This document shows positions 55,869-64,000 of a stretch of DNA of 64,000 bases, piece after piece. A model generated the notes under the pieces. The model saw only the letters and a program-made list of their open reading frames with translations. It was not told the DNA's origin and did not search any database. Every line of letters begins with the position of its first letter. Positions within the stretch are counted from its first letter, which is position 1. Origin of the DNA: Adiantum capillus-veneris. Lineage: Eukaryota; Streptophyta; Polypodiopsida; Polypodiales; Pteridaceae. Made by a program: the position numbers and the translations under genes. The DNA is taken from NCBI GenBank assembly GCA_014529385.2, contig CM043948.1, forward strand, positions 79,566,291 to 79,630,290. The letters run 5' to 3'.

Positions 55869-57628
55869 TGTCTGCACCCCAGGATACCAAATTTTTTTTA
55901 GATTAAGTGAAAGCAAATCTTTATGCCACATGACAATACAAATTCCACTTCTTTTCACTCAGACTTGCGACTTGAATCATCGTACAGGCAAATCAAAATA
56001 TCCATAAAAGTAAACAATATTTCTCAGATCTGTATGAAACTTCAGTAATCTAAATTAAATACTCTCACTCAATGCGACACCATTTAACAAAAAAACATAT
56101 TTATATTGCATTTATAGAGGAATCGAGCCTCATGAAAAATAATTACAAATGGAGACAATGTTGTTGCTGTTAGGCTTATCTTACAAGTATTTGTCTTCCT
56201 CATCTAGAGATTCATATACACTTGAGTATTTGTGTGTCTATGACACTAGGGAAGATAGTAGTACTATATGGATGGCTTCTATGAGAGCTCCTAGAGAGTC
56301 CCTATTCGTTCAAGATTCTAAAAAACACCTACTATTCTTATCAAAATCTTTTAACATGGTAGTGAAAGGTTCCTCAAGGAACAAAAATAGAGTGATTTCC
56401 ATCTCTGCACATGGTTGCTTGCTCATGTCCTCTTAAAACAAGTTGAATCTGTAAGTAAACAAAAGATTATGTGAGCACAAAGTCATAAAGTACAAAATGA
56501 TATCATTCCAATTATCTAATGACAATTATACGAAGAATAAATTACAAGAAAAATCTTTGACGACTCTCCATAGATAACACAACTTACTTACATTGTGAGA
56601 CTCAAATCACATGCTGCGCAGTTATAGATGGCGCACCAAAGCCATCAAAAAAATAGCACCACCGAGTGTTATGAGGTGTGAAGCCTAAACACTGAAAGTC
56701 ATAAAGAGGTTAATTATCTCCAGCATGATAAACTTAAAGATGGAGATAATGTTAAGATCTGAATGTATGCTACAAGGGTAGTTTTCTTACCATTCTATCT
56801 TTATGTTGGAGATGAACCCTTGCAATGCCCATGTGATGTTCACACCTCCTATTGTTGTGGTATGCAACTCATGTGAGCTCATACTTTTGCCACCTTCGGG
56901 AGTAGACGTTTCCATGTAGTGTGAGTGAATGAAAGTAGAAGGAGTAGAATCTTGTTTCATGTTGTAATGGAGAGGAGAGAAGGGAGAGGAGCTAGCTTGG
57001 TGTGAAACTATGTGGTGGGCAAGGGGAAGAGATGGAGGAGGAGCTTGCTTGGTGCTACAATGGAGGTGGGAGAAAGCTAGCAGAGAGATAATGATGGACT
57101 ATAGGGGGTGCATGTGGTTGTTGCAGCAATGGAGAGCTTGGAAAAGGGTTTGTAGAGAGAGAAAAACACTTTTTAGCTATAGAATAGGTTTGGAAAGACT
57201 TTGGAGGGTGAAAATGATGTTTTGATTTTATTTTTTTTAAAATCAATTTTTTGGATTTTTTAGTGCACGTTTTTAACTTTTGAAGGTCAAAAATACTTTT
57301 TTGACCATGAAATAGGTTTGGGGACCTTTTAAGGAGGGAAAACTTGAAATTTGAAATTTTTTGAAAATTTGAATTTTTTAGTGTATTTTTAAATCCGGGC
57401 CAAAAAGTGGGGCAAAAGAGGTCAAAGTGGTCCCCCCCCTCCCCCTCTTTCCCCTAGCCACCTCCCTTACCTTCTCACTAGGTAAGAGGCAATTAAGAGA
57501 TGTAAGGATACCTTGTCCCCCTACTTTTTTGAGGGTATAGAGTGTGGCCACCACCCTCTTCCTATTGGCTGACCTCTAATTAACCTTAATCCCAAAGGGC
57601 CCCTAGAGGGTTCATATTTTTCGTGATG

Positions 57629-60600
57629 AGCTCGACTGTTGTCGGGGGATATATGCTCCAAATGTGAGCCGAGTCCCCACCTGGCTGCTAGCTATGGGAG
57701 AAGAGAGAAAGCCAAGAGTTGCCATGCCGCACAAAATAGTAGTTAATAGCTACTTGGAAATTCTACCGACTTACCAAAAATTGCTTGGAAATTGGTAACA
57801 TCGAAAAAATTAACGCACAATTATGAAGCAGTGCCGTTAACAACACCATTAATTAATTCAAGTGATGATCTAGGAGTTTAAGCTCCCTTTACAGTTTTCC
57901 CCGGGCCGTTAACGGCTCCGTGATTCATCAAGAAAAAGATTAATTAAACCTAAGCTATCATCGATGAAAAAAAATCCTTATGTCTCAATTTTCCAGAATC
58001 GATTGTATTCTGCTTTACATATTTGGTTATTGTTGTCGACTTCCTTCTTCTGTTGCTTACTGAGCTTGACTCCCTTCTTGCCTACGAGCTCCGTGATATC
58101 TATTATGAAACTTCTCTACTTGCTTAGTGGAGGGTGAGTCTCCTTCAAGTTACTCAAGGGTGGAGAGAGATAGAGCGAGAGACAAAACCCTTTGTTTTGC
58201 CTCCCCTTCTCTACAGAGAGAGACCCGCTTTGGTTTGCCTTCTTCTTTCCCTCGTTGCCTTGCTGAGGACCAGAGAAAGAGATCCTCCCTTTGCTTGCTT
58301 TGCTATCCATGGACAAGAGCGAGAAAGAGAGACTCCCTTTGTTTTTCTAGCCAAGGACGAGAGAGAGAAAGAGAGAGCTTTCCTTGATTCCCCTCCACGC
58401 AATCACGACACCGTCACTGACGTGGCATGGGACGCTCCTCGATGATGTGGCAGGCTTGGATGACAGCCTGTATGATAGCGCGTGAAACCGGGGTCGAATA
58501 GCGGCGCATAGAGGTGCTGAGCCTGGCTCGTCTTTGCTATGAGGGCATCTGAGGCCCGTATTAGCCAGCGCAAGCCCTTTCTCTTTTGTCTCCAGATCTG
58601 CTCGCGCTGTCGCTTGATTCCATCACCCTCCTTTTCCCACTTTAATTTCACCCCCCGAACTTAACATTGGGCGGCCATTGGATGCCTTAGTGGGCAGCCA
58701 TATAGTGGGGCCATTTTCTTTCAACTTCAGGGTGGCCTGTAGCCCTCATAGTGCATCACATTTGACATACACTTCAACCAAGGCGCCATATTTGGTATAC
58801 ATATTGGGCAAAGCATTACCAAACGTCTTATTAAGGGCACCACCTTTAGCATACATAACGGTCAAGGCATTGCTAAGCACGGCATTCTCCTCCGAATTTC
58901 CATCGCCATTTTGACATTTCCCGCATCTAATGCTCTCCAAGGTGCAAGTATAGGTGAATGCATTCGGAGAAACACATTCCCTTGCATTTAGTTAACAACC
59001 CAGAGCTTCTTTTCCACAACCTTATCAACATCTAGCAACTCCTAAATGAAATTAACATCTTGAACTTTATTGCTCCTATCATTGTCTTGAATAATGCCAA
59101 CAATTCATCGAGCTCAGCAGTGTTGGCAACTGACACCGGCCTCAAGCCGTATTATCTCATCAACCCGGACTTTAACTAACGAGCCGTAAATTCTTATAGA
59201 ATTTTCAAGCTGCGTAGATTGCATACAAACCCTGCTAGGCTGTAAAATTCCCAGATGGCACTCCAATTGAGCCGACCAGACTGGTGCGAAACCGGCCCCC
59301 GCTAAAATTTAATATGGCGTTATCTTGGTAGCCGTAACTCCGCTCACTGATCTGAAAAGACCAATGCGCTCCACAAGGTGAGCACTTCAGGCCCATGCAT
59401 TCACTTCATCTCTGTCCCCTTAGTTGCAGTTGCCCAATCTTGTACAAATCTGGAATCAACTTAAACTTCAAGCTGCCATAACTTTTGCACTGTAGCTCCA
59501 ATCGACAAGCCGTTAAAGATAGATTGGTAGAAGACTTCAAGCACTGTAGTTCTAGATCATAAATTTTCATCTATTCTCACTTTAAGCATACTCTTTTTTA
59601 GCATCATTAAGGTATCTGCTGGCCCTTTAAAGCTGCATCTGACATACATTAACCGTAAAAATAGCTTGTTACCAAGCTATGAATACTGAGCATTAATCAA
59701 GTAAGCTTCAAATAAGCTCAATGTGCATCTTTTTGCTATCTTTCGAGCATGGGAGTGGAGTTGCACGACATCGTCAGGCCCAAATGACGCTTTACGGTTT
59801 TGAAACCTTGCCCAATGTTTTGTCCCACTTTTTGATGATCAATTTGGGAGGAGGATCACTTGACTTATAGATATGCTTGAGATGTATCTTCTCAAGAAGT
59901 TTCGCATTGTTTCGGTGATTCTTTCTTGATCAGTCTCTGGCGTGCCCGAAGGGTTTTTTGATTGACCTAAACTGGCATTGGAAGTCATAGAGGTGTTCTT
60001 TTGGGTTATGCTTAACCTCCCATCAAGTCTTTTAGCGATTAGTTGGGTGGTTGATGCGTTATGGGCCCTTTTTAGTTTCTTCCCCACGAAGCCATATTGC
60101 TGTTTTTTGCAGTTTTTGCGACAAAGGGACTGTAGAACAAGTCTACCTCTCATATTTGGTGCCGGTCGGTGTGTTGTGTGCATCGTACATAATTGCAAAA
60201 GATCCAATTGTTCTGGGTTTCTCAAGCTCTCTCTCACTTGTGAATAGTGAAAATGAGCTATTAAGTGGACCCAAAGAAACTTATATCGGGGTTCCCTAGA
60301 CCATTTTTTACCAAATTTGACATGTGCTCCTATCTTGTTGTGAAATCTACTTTAGGCTCAAAAATTTCTTCATTTGGATTCTGGTTGCATTGTTTTCGAA
60401 AAATTTGTCATTTAGACCAAAAATCGGTCAATTTGGCATTCCTTAACTTTTCACATATTTGCACCTCGTCTTCACCATAAGATGTCACTCTCTTATTGAT
60501 CACTCCCATATTTATCTTTCATCCCCATGTCGTTATTTCACCCGCTTTTCCTTTTTTCTTTGTTTTTCTATTGAAAAATAATCAAAAATAAGAAAAATAT

Positions 60601-61484
60601 CAAACTTGATCCAAAAATTATTAAAAAATCAAGATAATTAGATAATAGCATTAAAAGCCACTATATGCATCTATCCATAGTATTTTTGGCCGGATTGCTC
60701 CATTTTCTTACTTTTTCTGTATGAAACTATGATATTTACATATATACATACACCTAGAGGCTCATCTTGGTGTTTGTCCTCTGTCATATGTTATTACACA
60801 ATATTTAAGGGCATATCTAATGTGGTTTACCAAAATACTCGCAACCAAACACAAAAACTCATAAAATCAAGGAAAACAATGCTCTTTTTTACGCTTGTAG
60901 AGTGTCGATTCCTCCCCCCTTCCTAGTCAAAGTCCTCCTGGATGACATTGTTGCGCCCTCAAGAATGTGTTGTGTATGGGACTTAAAAGAGTACTAAGGT
61001 TGGCCATGTAATGTGGCCCTATATGCATACTCAAGCAATGCCTGGAAAAATTAGTGTTGTGCAAGAGGAAGGTATAAGCCTAATGCTTATTGGCACTCGA
61101 TGTTGAAGCCTCGATGTTGAAGCTTTGTATGGAATTATGCTTCTGGTGAAGTCGTCTAAACAATAAGCTCTCCAATATTCTTGCTCTTTCTCTGATGCTC
61201 AATAGAGTTTGTGAAGCCAAGCTGCTCATTGTTTTTGTATCTGTGATTGTTCTTTGCTTTGGTTTCCAAATCTGAACTTTGGGTATTAGTCAACTAGAAC
61301 TTGCCGTTGTTTGTTTGTGGAAATTGTGTATTGGCAGTTTTTGAGATTGTTGCTTTCAAATCCAGAATCTTGTATGTTGGCAAGAGTTTGTTTTTGGCTT
61401 CTTATTTGTATGAGATGTCATTGGAGAGTTATCCGCAATTTCTGCTTGCTCCTCCTTGGCCACTTGATCCTTCTTGACCCAAAT
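57629..61484. other. No gene supported; LTR-like sequence in part
   Basis: 59150-59400 (AGCCGTAAATTC, AGATGGCACTCCAATTGAGC, AAACCGGCCCCCGCTAAAA) resembles in layout the LTR of the 39.5-48.8 kb gypsy element (AAATGGCACATCC, CCCGGCCCCCGGAAAAACTCC), so 57.8-59.7 kb may be a diverged LTR of a related family. 58116-58400 is GA-rich with overlapping low-complexity ORFs. The rest is AT-rich and unremarkable. Confidence 0.35.
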
Positions 61485-62160
61485 CTACTTGATAGATTTG
61501 TTGTACAGACTATGTTGTTTTTGTTTGGGTACGCTTTGGTGACTTTTGTTCTTTGGATTATTATATATAGTGCTCCTGTTGTGGACTAGAGTCTTTGCCT
61601 TATGGAATTCCTCTTCCTGCCTTGAGTTGCTCTTTGGAATCCATTGTTGGACAATGAGTGCTTGTAAGGGTTGCTTTCCTTTGTTCGCCAATTGCAGTAC
61701 TGATTGTTTTTTTGCAGCTCTTGTAGCGAAAGGAACTTGTTTTTTTTCTCGATCAGATTGTATACTCACAATATTTTGACTCCAATCAAGTTGTACATTA
61801 TATCTTCTCTGCCAAGGTTGCCCTGGCAATAAGGCATGTTGTGTGTGTGTATCTTCTACCACATAAAATTTATGCGGATAGACATGTTGGTTGACTTGTA
61901 CTATGAGCACTGTCCATCCCAATACCCTAATCGACTATTTTGAATAACTTTGGAGTTTGTGTTTCATCTCTTATAAGTCATTGCCAAGTTGAAGTTGCAC
62001 TTGTAAAGGTTGTAGGAGATCAAGTTGTCTTGAGCTCCTGAATCAAGCATCGTTGTGGCCTTCACTTGATTGTGTACTATTTTGACATTGATTTCAGGCT
62101 CTTGGATGGTCTTGTTGTCAAAGTCTATGACTTGAATTGGATTTATATTTAGAGGTGGTC
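61485..62160 (-). pseudogene. Gypsy-type protease region placed after integrase
   Basis: NPIQVIDFDNKTIQEPEINV then KATTMLDSGAQDNLIS with the DSGA active site (around 62040), a stop, then FYVVEDTHTQHALLPGQPW and NVQLDWSQNIVSIQS, the usual protease end and linker to RT. No RT follows. It lies downstream (3') of integrase on the same strand, 17 bp after the integrase stop. Confidence 0.7.
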
Positions 62161-62176
62161 CATGTTGTTGCTACCA

Positions 62177-63469
62177 TCAAAGAAGCTTCCTTTTTGCTAA
62201 CCTTTCCTTAGCCTCTGCTTGAGCTTTTGCAATAATGTTCGGTTTTGCTTGCGTACGTTTCTTTGCGTGATGGATTTGTTGGAGCATACTTGGGGTTATT
62301 GGTAGATGAAATCTTTTTACTCGACAACCACTAATCCAGTTAGGCATTTCCTCCCCATCCAATGTAGCAAACTTGACGTACCCACTTGGTGATAAGTCTT
62401 TGATCACAAAGGGTCTGGTCCCTCGCTTTTTAAGTTTCTTAGCATGTTGTTTTAATGTGTAAACCAAGACATAATGGCTTGTTTTGAATTTTTTGAAGCG
62501 TACATGCTTATCAAAAAATTCTTTTTGCCTTCATTTTTGTGTGTAGGTAGAAGCTACTATTTTCAAGCGAAGCTCATCTAGCTTTTCAAGGTCATCTATT
62601 CGTGAAGACATTTCATGACCTGTCCACTCTAGACATTTTGCTACTCTTAGTATTGAGATTAAGAATTCCATGGGCAGTACAACATTAAGTCCAAACACCA
62701 TGTTGTACGGTGTTGTTACTATCAAGGTTTTGTAAGCAATCCTATACGCCCATAAAGCTAAATGTAGCTTCTGATCCCAATCCATTCTAAACTATTATAC
62801 TATCTTGGTTAAGATTGTGCATAGAGTCTTATTTGTAGCTTCTGCTTGGCCATTAGCCTGTGGGTGGTACGGAGCTGACTTCTTATGAAATATCATGAAG
62901 TCTTCAAGAAGATTTTTGATTATCTCATTTATGAAATGTGTGCCTCCGCACTAAAAATTTGTATAGGTAGACCATATCTAACAAAGACATTTTCGTATAG
63001 AAATTATGCAGTAATCTTGGCATCAGCCTTTTGTATAGCTTTAGCTTCTACCCATTTGGTGAGATAATCTGTGGATACGATGATGTAATCGCCATGCGTT
63101 TTGTAAGTGAGGGGTGAGATTGGTCCTACAAAGTCTATTTTCCACTTGGCAAAAGCTTTGGCTCCCATCATTGGCCGTAAGGGCATCTCATCCCACTTTA
63201 TTTGGTACATTGCTTTGTTGACAAGACTCACATCATTTTGTATATTTGTTTGTGTTTATATGTAATGTTGGCCACCATATTCCCGAGGTGAGGACAATCT
63301 TTGTTGTTTTTTTTCCTAATAAATGGCCCCCACTAATCCCTCCATGTGCTTGTTCTAGGATTGGAATGTACATGTTCTCCGTTGCACATAGCCTAAGATG
63401 GTTATCCTTTCCCCTTTCATAGAGCTGATTTTCAATTAGAGTGAAGTCATGAGCTTCTATTTCTATCAT
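62177..63469 (-). pseudogene. Gypsy integrase
   Basis: 63233-63469: zinc domain EQAHGGISGGHLLGKKT, SGIWWPTLHINT, stop, CESCQ. 63004-63231: core WKIDFVGPISPLTYKTHG, YIIVSTDYLTKWVEAKAI (first Asp). 62786-63000: FSAEAHI where SDxGxHF is expected, so the second Asp is lost, then YHPQANGQAEATNKTL with Glu. 62531-62785: WDQKLHLALWAYRIAYKT. 62177-62467: RPFVIKDLSPSGYVKFATLD and GCRVKRFHLP, the C-terminal end. Confidence 0.88.
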
Positions 63470-64000
63470 TTTATGTCGTGCTCTGGTGATATTTTCAAGA
63501 AACGCCTGTTTTTCCTAGTCAACAATGTATTGACTCCATTCCGGTGTAAGTGTTACTTGAAACAATGTCGCTGTTTGATGAGTGGGCTTGATCTGCATTT
63601 GGTGCAACTAGTTATATAATCATGAAGATCAATGCGCATAGTCGGCCAATACACTCCTAATTGTCGCAGTCATTGGAAAGTTTTTGTGGTTGAACAATGA
63701 AAAGTTAACGCTTGAATATGCGCTTCTAGCAAATATGTTTCATATTCCTCAAGGTTTATGCACACTCTTAGGATGCCGTCGGAGCATAAATTATATAGTA
63801 AACGTCCTCCAATCAACTAAAAGTTTTTAGCTTGGCAAATCATTCTTCATTTAAGGTCTAGGTCCGTTTTGTCAAATTCCTCACCCTGTGATAGTAGCTT
63901 GAATATCTCTTGGGACCACTTAGGTACCATTTCTATATTGAAGAGATATGCATCTGGGAGATCATCATCTACACCCCCTGGATCATCTCCCATTCCGTAA
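63470..64000 (-). pseudogene. Second, upstream integrase zinc-binding domain and RNase H linker
   Basis: Decayed frame: DDDLPDAYLFNIEMVPKWS, ICQAKNF, LYNLCSDGILRVCINLEEYE, then LLEAHIQ, LGVYWPTMRIDLHDYITSC and CTKC. These are the standard linker and HHCC zinc domain of plant gypsy integrase, but a complete second HHCC domain follows at 63233-63469. It runs off the end of the window toward RNase H. Confidence 0.7.

Larger units (their letters stand above)
52742..57628. mobile_element. Element B: internally deleted relative of element A (4.9 kb)
   Basis: Left end 52742-52761 and the next ~300 bp match element A from 30053 (GGAATCCTAATTTTTAGGGA, CACATCAGCAAAAACGTGGG). The right end 57609-57628 is an imperfect inverted copy of the left (CATCACGAAAAATATGAACC against CATTAGGAGAAATATGGACT), with GGGATTAAGG just inside both. 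It keeps the start of gene 1, a fragment of H3, the hairpin in three versions, and the leader and first exon of the minus-strand gene; the transposase and most of the rest are gone. No clear target duplication. Non-autonomous. Confidence 0.8.

Overview
The window is land-plant nuclear DNA, dominated by transposable elements and simple repeats. Two things suggest a plant with swimming sperm (fern, other seed-free plant, cycad or ginkgo). One is a gene with sperm-tail PG-rich (STPG/SHIPPO) repeats at 1.5-2.1 kb. The other is the mix of degenerate plant Ty1/copia and Ty3/gypsy elements, long GA, CA and TA microsatellites, and very few intact host genes. A fern is my best guess; the sequence does not prove it.

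Layout. 0-5.6 kb: microsatellites, the STPG gene and a foldback. 5.6-9.9 kb: a Ty1/copia element on the minus strand that lacks gag and is rearranged into two head-to-head palindromes. 10.4-18.2 kb: a decayed plus-strand Ty3/gypsy pol, split by a 1.32 kb TTAA-targeting DNA element and by a 3.77 kb unclassified insertion. 18.2-20.5 kb: decayed coding-like sequence. 21.4-23.3 kb: a ~151-bp AT-rich satellite. 24-28.4 kb: no convincing gene.

28.4-50.5 kb is a nested stack. An unclassified minus-strand element encoding a long coiled-coil protein is the host. A 9.1 kb DNA transposon (element A, 30.04-39.13 kb, flanked by an 8-bp direct repeat) and a Tat-like Ty3/gypsy element (39.46-48.85 kb, two ~2 kb LTRs, ACGT target duplication) are inserted into it. 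Rejoining the flanks restores the host reading frame at both junctions. Seven regularly spaced palindromes lie upstream of the host ORF. A second, internally deleted copy of the DNA transposon (element B, 52.74-57.63 kb) follows. 61.5-64 kb holds another decayed gypsy pol with an odd domain order.

The most notable feature is the DNA transposon family A/B. Element A carries, on the plus strand, a coiled-coil ORF, a DDE-like transposase of a class I do not recognise, and a histone H3-like gene with its own TATA box. Converging on these from the minus strand are an unknown, largely intact two-exon gene (400 aa) and a further decayed gene. A ~280-bp perfect-looking hairpin sits between the two convergent gene sets. 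Element B keeps the ends, the first ORF, a fragment of the same H3 gene and three tandem versions of the hairpin, so the histone gene and hairpin belong to the family and are not a one-off capture. In this copy the H3 and transposase genes are broken; an active relative would be needed to test function.
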